DNA of 64,000 bases from Chrysomallon squamiferum (taxonomy: Eukaryota; Mollusca; Gastropoda; Neomphalida; Peltospiridae), in the NCBI GenBank assembly GCA_012295275.1, contig CM022665.1:37878933-37942932 (forward strand), given 5' to 3'. Position numbers and translations under genes: made by a program. Of this stretch, positions 43,524 to 56,700 are shown in pieces; position 1 is the stretch's first letter; each line of letters opens with the position of its first letter. The notes below the pieces were generated by a model that ran no database searches, had not been told where the DNA came from, and was given only the letters and a program-made list of their open reading frames with translations.

Positions 43524-44700
43524 TGAGAACTCAGAATGTCTAATGACCAATATATCATAGAGGTGGATTAGGATAAAAACTCTCAACTGATCTCTTGTGA
43601 AAATTATTGCATTGCCTCATTTGTTATTCAAGTGTTAATTATATAAATCAGATATTTTCATTTATCTCTTCTTTTCCTTCTTGGCCCTTACCTTTTGCAT
43701 CATAGGCCCAACGTTTTATGATGAACTTCGTAAGTTCAACTTGATGTTTTTACTTTGGTTGTGTTAGTGGTTGAATTTAGATTTTTGTTTTTCTGATGTT
43801 CTCAAAAAATGCCAATGTTATAGGTTCACTATGTTTTGCATCAGTTTGCTGTTACTGTTTTAATTTAATAAACTATATGATTCATTCCACATTGTGAAGA
43901 AATAAATCATTATTAAGTGATGTATATGTGCTGTGTTTGGGAACGTTTTCTTTATAAATTATTAATATGCACCTAGTCAGTTATTACAAAATCACAGTGT
44001 AAATATTAAGTAACTAACACTGCTGAAGTAGTTTCTAGATTGGTCTTGTTAAGTAAGTCTGAAGAAATCCAAAATAGAACATCTCAAAGGAGACAATTTC
44101 ACTCTTTGGCAGTCGTGGGCACATCCAAGGAGGGATAAAGATAATTAATTTGCAGCTTCTCCTATCATTTACTGATTGTGCATTGTAAATTGAAATTTTA
44201 ATTTTGTTTTGGCTCAATGGCTGAAAACATTTGAGAACCACTATTCTAAAAGCTTTGGACTTTAACAAAAAAAAAAAAAAAATTAAAATAATAATAATAT
44301 ATATTTAGTATAATATAACAGTTATTAGATAGAAAAATAATAACCTTAAAACCAACAAATTTTCTCGCTTTTATTAGTAACAATTTAAGCTGAACAATAA
44401 AATTCAAATTCTAACATGTATCTAAAGTACACTGTATAAAACAACCAGTCTGCTACTTACATGCTATTGCTAATATACATATCTATATATATGTATGTAT
44501 GTAATTACTATCTTTGAAACAAGATCAACCCATTTATTCTGTTTAAACATCCTAAAATCCACCAACATACTCCTCAGTTACAGCAACAACAAAAAAAATA
44601 TGTTGGCAAATGTGGATGTTCAAAAACAAAAAAGTAACACTAGAATAATAATGACGACGACAATAATAAAACTATTATTCCATGTTTAAAGCTGATGAAA
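43524..44700. other. EHL-A 3'UTR and flank
   Basis: AATAAA at 43867-43872 is the first good poly(A) signal after the stop. Near 44230-44243 a GAGAACCACTA string resembles a hAT-type end read on the minus strand, but no matching second end or target duplication was found. No gene is visible. Confidence 0.45.
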
Positions 44701-44729
44701 TTATTTATGATTTTTATATAAATCAAATA

Positions 44730-44997
44730 CAGGTTGAGAATCTCTTATCTGAAATGCTTGTGATCAGAAGTGTTTTGGATTTTGGAATAGGATCTAGTCT
44801 AAATATGATTTCCATTTATATTACATATATTGCTTATACAAATAGTCTGCAGGATTTTTTTAAATAATATTTTTGTTAATTGTGGAATAAAATAAAGTTT
44901 GTATATGCAAAACAATCAGAAAACTAAGATATCAGTATATCTACTGAACACAAAAAGTTCTGGATTCTGGAATTTCAGATAAGGGATTCTCAGTCTG
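44730..44997. mobile_element. Tigger/pogo-like MITE, 268 bp, non-autonomous
   Basis: Terminal inverted repeats match at 24 of 28 positions: the left end starts CAGGTTGAGAATCTCTTATC and the right end, reverse-complemented, CAGACTGAGAATCCCTTATC. Both are flanked by TA, the target duplication of Tc1/mariner-pogo elements. These ends resemble mammalian Tigger/MER2-type termini as I remember them. The interior has no transposase. Confidence 0.8.
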
Positions 44998-45000
44998 TAT

Positions 45001-46749
45001 TAACAATTGAATATCTGTAATAAATAAAATAAAAAAAAAAAAAAAAAAAAAAAAAAAATAACAAAATAATAATAAATTAAAAAAAATAAAAGTTTAAAAA
45101 ATTAAAAAACAGTTAACAAAATAGGGAATGTAAATTTTCTACATAATTATTTCAACCTTATTGAAAACATTTGTAAATTTGAATATGAGAAAATATGCAT
45201 GACCTTGTATAAAAGCAATTCTTTGTTCAATATTTTTGATTTCAATAACAAAACTTATAAAAGATAAATTTAATGCTTTTTAAATTTTTTTTTTTACTTT
45301 GTTCAAATTCCAGATTATTAGTTCCAAACTACAACATGACTTCAATTAACCAATCACCTGTTGTTAAAGACCATTTCTTGATGCTCCTGTTTATCAGTTT
45401 ATCCAGATTTGTATTTAAGTATAATATTAAACCATGTCGATTTAATCATGAATTAATGTTAAAACTAATTCTTTATTATTAATGAAATAAAATTAATGCC
45501 ACATAACCAATATATTTCCAACAGCTGTGTGTGAGATTTTGGAATATTTGGAATCTCATGGTAGGCATGTGTTTTGTTTTTTCACTGATTTTGTTCTTAA
45601 TTATATTTCAACTGATAATTAATTTCATATATAATAAATAAAAAAATAAAAAAATAATAGTTGTTAATGTGTAGACGTAAAGCGAACAATACCAAGCTAA
45701 TACACTGCAACTGTTAACTTGTATTCACAACTGATCTCAATTAAGTAGTCACTCGAAAGATAAGCCCCAAATATCCCTACCTTGTGTATGCCCAATTGCT
45801 GTCGATATGCGTAATAATGATGGTGAAATATACAGTAACAAACAAAGTCCATATATTTATGTAGGACTATTTATACAAAATGAAAATGAGATATGTAAAA
45901 GCAATAGAAAACACTGTATAACTAATTATAAAAATGTGTTTTGTTCCAATTTGGGTTTTGGTTTTTTTATAATCATTATTTTTGTTGCAGTATTATAACA
46001 TGTTTCAACATTACAAGCTGCATATAAATGAAAGCCACAATAAGCATTATTACCATCACCAAAGCCATCAACCAGGAGACAATTCAGTTATCAAAAACTG
46101 ATTCCTGATGATATGTATTTCCATTAGATGGATATCTTAGTAACAGAGATCATCCATAAGCCTCCTTTCTTGCTGACGGTTGTAACAATGTCCCACATGT
46201 GGTATAAAGGGTTGTGTTATATTCTGTGGTTTTTCTTAGTATGCTTAGACATCATAATGAAAGACACCTAACTACTTTTCAATGAGTAAACTGCAAAATT
46301 ACTGTTAAGGAAAAGGTACTCTTGTTGTTAAGCCTAATTTTGTTTAAGCTGCAACTGATCAAATGATAATATTCAGCTATTTGTCAAAAATAGAAGAAAT
46401 CATATTCCAAAGATTTTTCATTTGCTTTGAAATATTAATAAAACAAACCTGCAAAAATGTATGATGAAAACTGCATGAGTTGTTAACACAAGAAGTTGAT
46501 AAACCATTGTGTCAAAATTAATAAAGTAGAATATTCAGAAAAAAACTTTTATATTTCAAGTGAAATATCTAAAGCTCATGCCAATTACAAGATAAAAAAA
46601 AAAAAAAGTTCAAAATGAAGGCACTAACGGTGGACAAAAAAAATAAAAAAATAAATAAAAAAATAAATAAATAAAATAACTATAAATATAAATAAAATAA
46701 AAATTTTTAAAATCTGTGTGGTAAATTAATGCAGGAAGAACTAGGTAAA
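45001..46749. other. AT-rich DNA between EHL-A and the RDH-like gene, no gene seen
   Basis: An A-rich tract occupies about 45027-45058, and AAAT-type low complexity 46640-46700. The stretch 45990-46330 is less AT-rich and might be an old repeat or UTR, but I recognise nothing in it. Confidence 0.5.
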
Positions 46750-49645
46750 TTAATTAATTTCAGAAAGCTTCTTTTTCAGTCCTGTCCATTCCAGAGTTTC
46801 TTCATACAACTTGTCAATTATCTTTTCATCTTTTGTGTTCTCTTCAAATTTCACTTCTTGACAATCCCTGGATTGAAGAACATGATTTACAGTTAATAAG
46901 ATAACATAAAGCTAAAGAAATAGAGTCTTGTAAACTGATTTAAGAGAATTTTCAGATTTTATCAATAGCCTAAGTAAATATTCATACTGGTAACAACTAC
47001 ATAGAGCAAAATAAAAATTCAGAAGTTTCCATGTCTTGAGATACTTATACTTGTACACACTATAAGTCTTTCATATCTCACATTTTGTTTTTTGAAAATG
47101 TAAAGAATTTGCAATAGAGTTTTATAGGCTTACAATATTGCAAGTTGATGATTCATTTACTCAGCATATCTGGTTATTTTTTCAAGAGAAAAAAAAAAAA
47201 TGAAAATACAATAACTGCCTCCATACATTTCCAAGATAATAATATACTTTATTACTAGAAAAAGTTTGCTGTCAAGGAACAAACAAATTAGCCATATAAA
47301 GAGTATGTATACTAATGGATCGAAACACCAGTTATACACTGGAAAAATAAACTCACTTGTAACGTTTGCCAGTGACACCTTCCAATTTCTCATCCACTGC
47401 TGCATAAATAGTTGTGTTTGCTCCATCTTTGGGGGTCTTCAGCATGAACCACACAGGAAGACCAAGACTAAGTCGAAGGAATGAACTGGTTTTCATTGGA
47501 AGATGTCTAAGACCAGGTGAGTTGACAATCCCAGGGTTCACACTGACAACAGTAACTTTTGTATCTGGAGAAAATTGAAACGAAAAAAAATGGACACATG
47601 TTATTTCTTTGGTTAAAGATCTTTTAAATATATATATATAGTAATACTAACAGGTTATTTCTTCAAAAATAATTCTTCAAAAATAGTAAACAAAACCTAG
47701 AAAATATCAAGAGATGTACACCTTTCAAAGCATTTAATTATAATACAGGATGTCACAGTACCAATGGACTATTTTTAACATACGTATCAGAAGTTGTAAA
47801 ATATTTTTAAACCAGGTGCAAATATTCTGAAATATAAGTACAGGATTTTTTTATTTAGAAAAATGTTAAGAATACAGTTCATCATAAAATATCCTAAAAA
47901 GGCTAAAACCTTTTATGTTCTGAATATATATATAATAATTATAACAGTAACAGAGTAAATATAATAATAATACTAACAGTAACAGTAACATACATAAACT
48001 AGACATAAAATAGATATAATAAGTGGGAATATAGATAAAATAAATATAATGATAATAAACAACCATCTTCAGTCCAAAAATTAAAATCAATTACTTTTAA
48101 GCCTCTCTGCTAATTTGATGGTGTACAGATCAACAGCTAGTTTGCTTTGCGCATAGGCCTGTCCTGGTGAATAGTCTTCTTTCATGTTGATATCATCAAA
48201 ATGGATTTTTCCAAGATTGCTTGCTGAGGCCGAGGTGTTAACAATTCTAGCTGAACCTGAAGCCTTCAACAAGTCTAACAGTAGCTCAGTCAAAAGAAAA
48301 GTACCTGCAAAAAGTTAAATATCTTAATGTTATCATAATGAAATAATACTGAATATAGGTTTGGCTTAAAAAAAAATTAAAGGAAAAAGGACTAGAAAGT
48401 GGAAAATAAAATATAAATATAAATACAAACTGAATCTGAAATATAGAAGTCTACAACTTAATAAAATGATAAATAAAAAAAAAAAAATTAAAAAAAATGT
48501 ATGCCATAATGAGATATATAATGTTTTCATTTAAAACACTTTAGAAAATATATATATAAAAAAATCAAGATAATAATAAAATTAAACATCAAAAAAATAT
48601 ATACATTGAATAAAAAGAAATAATAATAATCTTTATCTTTAATTATTTATGATGCTATGACATCACACTCCAAATACTAAAGTACAGTTAATTCACTGAT
48701 GTTTAACATACCAAGATAATTAACACCAAACTGCCTTTCAAATTTATCCTTAGTTTCATCTTCAGGGCACATCATCACACCAGCATTATTTATAAGTATA
48801 TCTAGTTTTTCTTCCTCTGCAATAAATACATATGACTTTTATAAGTTAGTAACTCAAGTAAAATAAAAAATTATTTAAATTCAGTTTTTAACAAATACTA
48901 AAGTAAATACTAGAATTCATTTTGAAACAAATAATGCATAATAAATAATTCCCCAGTATGAGTTAAGTACAAATGCATTAAAAAAATATATATATATATT
49001 TTTTATTTGTCAGCAATATCATCCATTTCTATCCATCTGTTAATATAAATACATTTTTAAAGTATAGAATTAAACATTAAACAGTACTAACTTTTCTTGA
49101 AATTTTCCACAAACTCTCGTATTGACTTAAAAGATCCAAGATCACATTTCATAAAAATGACATTCATGTTTTCTGTGGTTTTCCGAATTTCCTCTTCAGC
49201 TTCCTTTCCTTTCTGTTCATCTCTACATACAAGAAACACTCTGGCACCTATATAAAAAACATTTGGCACCATAATATCACATAATGACACTATACTAGTA
49301 AATGGTTAGCATTAACTAACATACACAAAAGATGAATGTGGAAATTCTTTTTCTTAATACATTTTAAAAAATATTTATAAAATCTTATAAATAAAGATCA
49401 GTGAAAATAAATAAAAATAAATAGAAGCTCTATCCTTCTTTTAACTATTTAGTGTTACAAATTATGTTATGATCCTGAAATTGCATCAACAGTGAAATCA
49501 AGTAAATCAAAATGTATGCCACTACCATGTTATTAAGTAAATTGCAGTTAAAAATGAATATTCTTATTAACACTGTGACACATCTATTTCGATTTAAAAT
49601 TATAAATCTAAAATTATTTGGAATTTAAATTGAATATACACTTCA

Positions 49646-49677
<32 letters not shown>

Positions 49678-50491
49678 TAATTTATACCTCTTGTTGCTAA
49701 GTCAGTTGCAACAGCCAGTCCTATACCAGAGTTAGCACCAGTTACAATTACAGTTTTGCCTTTTAGTTTTGAGGTGCCAATGTACTGTGGGCCACGGAAC
49801 CATTGTCTGCAAAGATGAAATATATTTAAAATAAAATTATATTTAACAATATATAATACTAAATTATAAAATAAACAATAAATGCTTTGGAATATCATAT
49901 TCATTTTAAAAACTTTCCTAATAAATTATGATACATTATGATTATGTATAAATGGAATTATTGTAATTTTTTGCCTTTTATTATTATTATTATATAACTT
50001 TCATTATAATTTTTATATTTTTTTGTTTGTTTTAAATATAAGAAAAATACTGTTATATTTATAACTATTAACTCACTGATACCAGTGATAAAAATGTTCC
50101 AGAAAAACAGAGCGCTAGGATGAGGCTGCAGAAAATATATATGCAGATTTGGGTGTGGTCATTATTTTATTTTATTCTGCTAATGCTGCATTTGCAACAT
50201 GTATTAATGATCATTAATAGTTATATTAAAATTCTGAACTTTTTTTAATCAACTACATTATGTATCTTTTGGTGAAACTTATTATAGGGTATTTTAATAT
50301 CTGGGGTTTTATAAAACCGGTTACATCTATTTTTACGAAATTAAGAGAGTAACGAAATAAAAGCGAGTCAAATTAATATATGTTAAATTTTACCTTAGTG
50401 CATACAGTACACCAGCTATTACAGCAATGCCAATTGGATACCAAGAACTAAAAATATTTGGCGGTTCGGGAAACATCATCGGAGATACCAT
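46750..50491 (-). CDS. Short-chain dehydrogenase, retinol dehydrogenase 11/12/13-like
   Basis: Seven exons in transcription order: 50491-50394, 49806-49688, 49247-49092, 48816-48712, 48304-48095, 47564-47357, 46867-46750. They join to 1014 nt and 337 aa, the usual length for RDH11-14. Residues about 17-33 are a hydrophobic N-terminal anchor, as in membrane-bound RDHs. TGANSGIG (55-62) is the dinucleotide loop, NNAG is at 134-137, and the catalytic Tyr and Lys are Y210 and K214 in [24 protein letters not shown] closely follows RDH13. At the place of the catalytic Ser (Ser175 in human RDH12, 25 residues before the Tyr) this protein has Ala185 in VNTSASAS. RDHs interconvert retinoids or lipid aldehydes and alcohols with NADP(H); the substrate here is unknown. 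The gene lies between the two EHL genes. Which RDH ortholog it is cannot be settled by eye. Confidence 0.93.
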
Positions 50492-51478
50492 TGTGCACAG
50501 CTAATTAATACAATAAAATCCTAAATGAATATAAAGTGGACTCCAAATAACAGGTTATTTAACACTGTTTTACAACAAACAAGTTCGCTTCATTAGTAGC
50601 AGTAATGTTTAGACGACTTCTACCAGTCTATTTGTTTATTCGCGTCTGCTACAGCCAAATCTCTGTGAAAATTACGAAGTTTAGTTTTTATTATTACTTA
50701 GGTGGAAATAAATATATTTTTAAGTTGTTAAATCAGTATGTTTAATTAAACTGTTAAAAGGCATTTACTTATTGTAATTACTGATATATCTCTTTTAGTT
50801 TATAGGAGATTACAAGTTAATTTGCGGATAAAAAAAGAAAAAAAGAAGAATCTTAGAATGTATTTAAGGAAACACTTGACATATTTAATATGTAGTTATA
50901 AAGCTAAGGACAATACAGCTAATAAAATTTCCAGGGAAGAATATTTTACATGCAACTTCCATAGACAGGAAGCATATACCACGATCTTTTTCAAACCAAT
51001 TAATCACTGAGAATGGCTGGTACGGTAAATGGTCTATTGGCGCACCGAATATACTTCAAAGTTAATATTTATGTTATGTATAAAAGCTTCTAATATTAAA
51101 AAGAAGAAGAAGAAACAAAAAAAAAATAAATAAATAAATAAATAAAATAAAATAAATAAATAAATAAAATAAAATAAAATAAAATAAATAAATAAATATA
51201 TATATAATAATAATAACAATAATAATAATAATAGTAATAAATAACTTATACAAATTGTTATTGTGATCTTTCTACATAGATATTTCGTTAATAAACTGAC
51301 TGTGGCTATGTTGTTTATGAATCAACGCGAAGGTTTTACTTACGAATGCTAAATCCCACACAGAACCGTATACTTACTTGTAGGTGCAGGTGGTACCGAG
51401 GTTTAGTCTTGGTGCTTTCAAAGCATAATTCAGTTTAGATTATTAATTTTCATCCGATTTCGTCACTTTTTTGTTGTT

Positions 51479-51480
<2 letters not shown>

Positions 51481-51547
<67 letters not shown>
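51481..51547. repeat. (TC)n microsatellite
   Basis: Over 30 uninterrupted TC units grade into TCTG. Confidence 0.97.
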
Positions 51548-51551
<4 letters not shown>

Positions 51552-52011
51552 GTCTCTTGTATTGTCATAGCAAAAAAGTGGTGAATGTGGAATACTCATC
51601 TAGTAAGTTATTAAAAAAAATCTATTTATATTTTTCATTTGTATTTATTTTTATTTATTTATTTTTTATTCTTTATTTGATTTGATTTGATTTAATTTAT
51701 TTATTTGTGTGTTTGTTTAGCAAAAAAATAAAGTTACTTTTCCTCTTTTCATTTTGTTACCTTTGACTCAAAATAAAAACTTTTCCATTTGTGTGTCTAT
51801 TAAGTTTCTTCATCTTCTTTTTTTTTATTTTTTTTTTAAATTTTTTATCCTAAATTTTTCTGATAAATTTATTTAAATATTATTATTTTTCATAGATGGA
51901 CGTATTTATTACTTTATTACCTTTTTTCTTTATCATGATCATCGTGATGATCGTCATCATCACCATTGTTGTTATTTCTGTTATTATTATTAATACTCGT
52001 AGTAATGGCAG

Positions 52012-52100
52012 AAGTAGTAGTAGTAGTAGTAGTAGCAGCAGCAGCTGCTGCAGCAATGGTAGTAGTAACAGTAGTAGTAGTAGTAGTAGCAGTAGTAGTT
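52012..52100. repeat. (AGT)n/(AGC)n trinucleotide tract
   Basis: AGT units are interspersed with AGC and a short self-complementary AGCAGCTGCTGCAGC. Frames read Ser, Val or Ala runs; no splice or start context supports coding. Confidence 0.9.
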
Positions 52101-53390
52101 GTTGTTTTTAGCTACTTATTTTTACTAATATTAAATAATGAAAATAAAGTAATTTTTGCCGCGCACATCAAAATGTTCCCTCACATTTTAATTTACAAAA
52201 CACTACTGTATATTTTCGTTTTTATTCAAAGGATCGAAAGTTCCGTTCAGTGGCTTGGAAAAGTTATACGATCGTTGCTGGCACAGATTTCGAGGAGTGT
52301 CAGAAAACTAATGCTGAAACTGTGATTGAATCGGCAAATCACAGCATTCACTCTCACTGACTTGATTTATCGTTCATGGCTTTTGTACAAACATTTGTTA
52401 AATTCTTCAAAGCATATAGAAAATGTTGTTATATATTTTATAATGTGTACCTTTAGTTAAAAAAATCAAAACCAAAGTGAGACTAAAAAATGATAAACTG
52501 TGTTATGACTACTAATTTTTAGAAAAAAGATACAGTATTTGTGTTTACTTTGTGATGTGGTATTTCAACGTTTTATTTCTCACTAGTTTAATGAAAATAA
52601 ATACTAAACTGAACAAGTTCGAAAAAAATTACAGATCAATGTATCTGCAGGAAAATGATCACGACAGCTATAAATTGGTGAATTAAGACATTAATCCGAA
52701 TTTATTAACGTGAATTGTTAATGCCATATATCTGATATAGCCTCATATAAAGTATAGCCTCATTCAAGCATACCTAACGGCACATCAGGAAATACTGGGT
52801 CCCTGATACAAAACGTGGCGTTAAGAACAAACGGAATAAATGAATGTTAATGTAACTTTATTCAAAATAACTGACATTTATACAACAAATGTGGCAATGT
52901 TGAAACCTGACTGTTAATTTTCACAAGATATTGTTATTCACTGCGATTGTTTTTAATCCACTGCTGTCGGGTTTCGGGTTTCAGCAGAAACTTGAATTCC
53001 CGCTAGTTATCAAACCTACAAATAAAAAAATATATATAATTAATAATTTTAATGTTGCATATTTATATATTATTCAAGGGTTCTTCGTGAATTTCATGTT
53101 AATAAAAGTAATTTTCATTATTTCATAATTATTTATATTTTATTTTTAGATGTTTACACGATGCTTTTTTCTTTCTTTTTCTCCAAGGTTTGTAAGTATA
53201 ATACAGAACAGTTGGACTATTGTTGTCTCGCAATACTTGATAGTTATATATATATATCTTCGTTTTTCTTTTATTTATTCGCCAACAAATAGAGGATCAC
53301 GTACTTAAACCATTCACTGCATGAAATAACAGAAATTCTCTCAAGTCCTTTCACGAACTCGTTATCAAAATCTTCGACGTAACGAACACT

Positions 53391-53985
53391 TTATGGTAAT
53401 AGCTCACTTCTGACTGAAATTATTTTAAAATATACTTGCCCATGACTCTTCAGCCAGCTCTTGCGTAAATACTTTTCAGAACACGTCTCTGGTCCAATAT
53501 CAATAATATCTTTTTGAGTCAGTATGCAGTCGGCGCAGCATGCAGCCGTGTCGTAGACGTCGCCACCAAAAGATTCGAAACACGACAGACAACCCATGAG
53601 GCAACTCATTTTGGCACGCTTCGGGTTGCACGGACCTCCTTGTGAACTCACTAAGGTTATTATCATTTGTAATGTGAAGACCGTTAAAATGAAGGAATGT
53701 CTGACCTGAAATACGTAAAGAAAATATTTTTATTTCTATCATACAAGATGGCTTTATTACAAAGCATTGGCTTTTAATGCCAGCGTTGCACACACACACA
53801 CTTTCAACATACACACACTTTCACACACACACACACACATAGTGATTTCCATTTTTCATAATTGAATGTTGTAATAAATATAAACATCACTGATATGTCA
53901 AATATCATTTGTTCTGGATATAGATATCGGGCAAAAAGTATAAAATAAATCAAACATTTAGATAATATAAATATCTATAATTTTA

Positions 53986-54019
<34 letters not shown>

Positions 54020-55128
54020 AAATAAATAAATATTAATACTAATTATAATCATCATTATCATCATAATAATCATCAAAATAATAATTAAAAAATCCCACAA
54101 CAAACCCAACCAAAAAAAAAAAAAAAAAAATAATTCCAAATGTATCTTTATTTATTATTATTCTTTTACAGTAATAAACAGTTAAGAAACGTTACTGTTC
54201 TGGATTCTTCGAATACAAACTAATGTTAAAGACAAACCCCCGGATAACTGTAAATTACACCTTTTATGTTTTGTTTTTTTTTATTTGATTTTTTCTCTTC
54301 GTTTCGAGTTAATAAATAATTCAGAACTGTGCTGTTATTCTTAAAAGACAAATTAATGTCAAACTGAAACTCGGAATTGTAAATTGCAGGAAATGAAAGA
54401 AATGAATATTTTGGTAAACTGCAACAATCGGTATTAACCACTCAGGTGTTCAACATAAAAAACATGCACGCACACACACGGATATAAATCGATGCATGCA
54501 CGCACATTCGCACACACCCACTTACACCTAGCTAATTAACCAGTTGTAGTAAAAAACAAGAAACGTATTCTCATATAACGGCATCGTTAATATTCCTCGT
54601 CTATCTTCTTCATCGTCACCATTATTTTCATTGATTAATGTTGTTAGTTTTAGCCACATCTGACTATCAACCACTAAAATATGCGCGTTTTAGTCTTTTG
54701 GAAAGCGTGTGTGAAAGAGTTTTTCAATAACCAAACAGAGAAAATGCTCTAAATAAATGTCACACGATACTGTCATAACAGAATACAAGACTCTTCAAAA
54801 AGATTTTCATAAAACCTGAAAGTCAATTTGGAATATCTATATTTTCATTTTACGCTTTTTTATTATTTTCTTTCTTTCTTTCTTTCTTTTTTTTTCTTTC
54901 TTTTTTTTTTTTTTTTTTTAATTTTAATTTTAATTTTTTTTTATCCTGTAACAGATGTTTTCAACGTTAAATATGAAATTAAATTTATTTCTCTCATCTA
55001 TCAATAACTATCAGATGTTTTGTTTTCCTTTGGGAATTTCTCTGACATTCAGACCAGTGTTTTAAAATAATAATTAAAAAAAACAAAACAACAAGTACAC
55101 GGAAACTTACCGACTGAGATTTAGTCAT
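53391..55128 (-). CDS. Eclosion-hormone-like secreted prohormone, paralog B (EHL-B)
   Basis: Coding exons 55128-55111 (MTKSQS; the exon starts at 55187 with 5'UTR) and 53705 downwards. Exon 1 codes for six residues, exactly as in EHL-A, and the intron phase is the same. The signal peptide ends LVSSQGGPC. All eight cysteines fall at the same positions (32, 41, 45, 48, 62, 63, 66, 81) with no gap against EHL-A. From residue 30 to 95, 45 of 66 residues agree. At the place of EHL-A's last donor (TGG/GTGAGT) this gene has TGG/GCAAGT. Either a GC-AG intron is used, with a last exon I cannot identify, or the frame runs on to TAA at 53391, giving 110 aa with a different tail. The stated end assumes read-through. 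A separate gene rather than a pseudogene: no stop, and all cysteines and splice phases are kept. Confidence 0.77.
53980..54015. repeat. (AT)n microsatellite in EHL-B
   Basis: About 14 AT units inside the intron between the two EHL-B coding exons; (AC)n runs lie nearby at about 53790-53840. Confidence 0.9.
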
Positions 55129-55425
55129 CTTTAGTTTTAATTCTTCTGTTAATTTCTTCTTTTTAACACAGTAAGATTCCGTGTAGTCTGTAAAAAAGAT
55201 ATATATTATAAAAATCTGATTTTCAAAAGTAAATTAAAGGAAAGACATATCAAAATCTGTCCAAATTTTAAAATAATTTTTAATATTTTCATAATAATAT
55301 TATCCACAAAAAAAAAAAAATAATAAAAAAAATAAACAATAAGTAAAAATAATAAAAATAATGATAAAATATTTTACTTAATGAACTTAATAAACTAAAT
55401 TGAGATATGTGGATTGTCATTACAT

Positions 55426-55427
<2 letters not shown>

Positions 55428-55498
<71 letters not shown>
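55428..55498. repeat. (CT)n microsatellite in EHL-B intron 1
   Basis: About 35 uninterrupted CT units. The plus-strand ORF across it reads Leu-Ser repeats only. Confidence 0.97.
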
Positions 55499-55505
<7 letters not shown>

Positions 55506-55869
55506 ATTTATTTAATCATCCATAAACTCATTAACCCAGAAATATATTTAGGTCAGGTTATTCTATTTTGCTTAAACATACTGACTGTCAACTCAATATT
55601 ACGATTAAACTTGATTTTGAAAAGTGAATCTCTTTCAAGTTTTTTAAAATTTTATTTCCGTGACCAAAATAAACAGGAAGTTTCCTAAAGTAGGATGATC
55701 TTTTCATCTTTGTGGTGAATGTGTGGGTCAATAAAGAACAAAAAAACCCACAAAAAGAACCTACATTGATTATTTTAAAACTCTTAACCAAAATACAGAT
55801 GAACAAATACTCCATTGTTAAAAGCTCTAACATTGCCTATTTGATTCGTGATTAAAATAACAGAACAAG

Positions 55870-56040
55870 AAAAAGCCCCAAGCAAACCTAGCCAGTTTTA
55901 CGCCGTATACGTTTTGCTGTCTTTGTCGGTAATTCAACATGACCCTTTGCTTTTAGCACAGTTTTGACAATCGTTATTTCTTGATGCACTTTCACCTTCA
56001 GAATATATTCAAAACGGATTTGTCTGCACTTAGAGATAAC
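55870..56040 (-). promoter_or_regulatory. Intronic block shared by EHL-B and EHL-A (main block, copy B)
   Basis: The reverse complement aligns with 41181-41360, best over 55963-56040 (about 80% by eye). Order and orientation relative to exons 1 and 2 agree with copy A, so it descends from the same inverted duplication. A regulatory role is inferred. Confidence 0.55.
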
Positions 56041-56635
56041 TCTTCTTTCATTAAAAACGCCGATAGCTCTCTATATAGCCTGTTGGTTACTCTTTGCCTA
56101 GAAATCTACGCTGCTGTAGGTATCGTGTTATTTCAATACCAAACATAATATTCGGAACCAAATAATAACAGATAGACTGTCAGAATTAATAATATATTCA
56201 CAAAAGACGCGATAATTTTTCAAATCTGAGTACAGCAACAACAATAACAACAACAACAATAGTAATGAACAAACAAAAATAAACGAATAACAACAACAAC
56301 AAAAACTCTGTCCAAAGCAGTAATTAATATAATTAATATAAATGAAACTATATTTAAAAACACAACTCCACAAGCAAATTCCTTTTTTTTACAACTATGA
56401 ATGTATGAAATTTTTTTTTTTTTTTTTTTTTTATGAAATTCCTGTCTGTAAAAAATCTGTAGTTCACAGAATGTATAAATCAGGAATGCAGTTGATAAAT
56501 ACGCAAATCCACTTTCATAATTAATATTGACATTTTTAAAATTAAAAAAAACCCTCAAAAAAAAAAAAAAACCAAAAAAAAAATTTTAAAAAACAACAAC
56601 GAGTAATTAGATATATTTGTTTGACATTATAACGG

Positions 56636-56700
56636 AAAAAAAGAGAACAAAAGGTATTTCTATTTTTTTATAATGCAGAGCAGTGAAGAATGTCATGTAA
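56636..56700 (-). promoter_or_regulatory. Intronic block shared by EHL-B and EHL-A (upstream block, copy B)
   Basis: Read on minus, it carries CATGACATTCTT, then AAAAAAATAGAAATACC and TGTTCTCTTTTT, matching 40347-40415 with small gaps. It is collinear with the main shared block. Confidence 0.42.

Larger units (their letters stand above)
50492..53390. other. RDH-like promoter side and EHL-B 3' flank, no further gene seen
   Basis: RDH transcription must start just above 50491, but no TATA box is obvious. The stretch holds AAAT/AAATA low complexity (51120-51195), a long (TC)n (51481-51547), and a TAG/CAG-type trinucleotide tract (52012-52100). TTTATT at 53271-53276 (AATAAA on minus) is a plausible EHL-B poly(A) signal. 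ORFs reading Ser or Val runs are products of the repeats. Confidence 0.55.

Noticed and set aside
44030-44250. Possible complete hAT MITE ending GAGAACCACTA
   Set aside because: No matching left terminus and no 8-bp target duplication could be found by eye; only the right-end resemblance remains.
53160-53200. TTTTTCTCCAAGGTTTGTAAG on plus, resembling the last acceptor of EHL-A
   Set aside because: It is on the plus strand, opposite to EHL-B, so it cannot be the missing last exon of EHL-B.
55407-55688. Leu-Ser-rich ORF (also 60800-61093, 61661-61867, 62430-62891 first half)
   Set aside because: These are produced by (CT)n or (AG)n repeats. Only the non-repeat second half of the last one was kept, as a weak observation.
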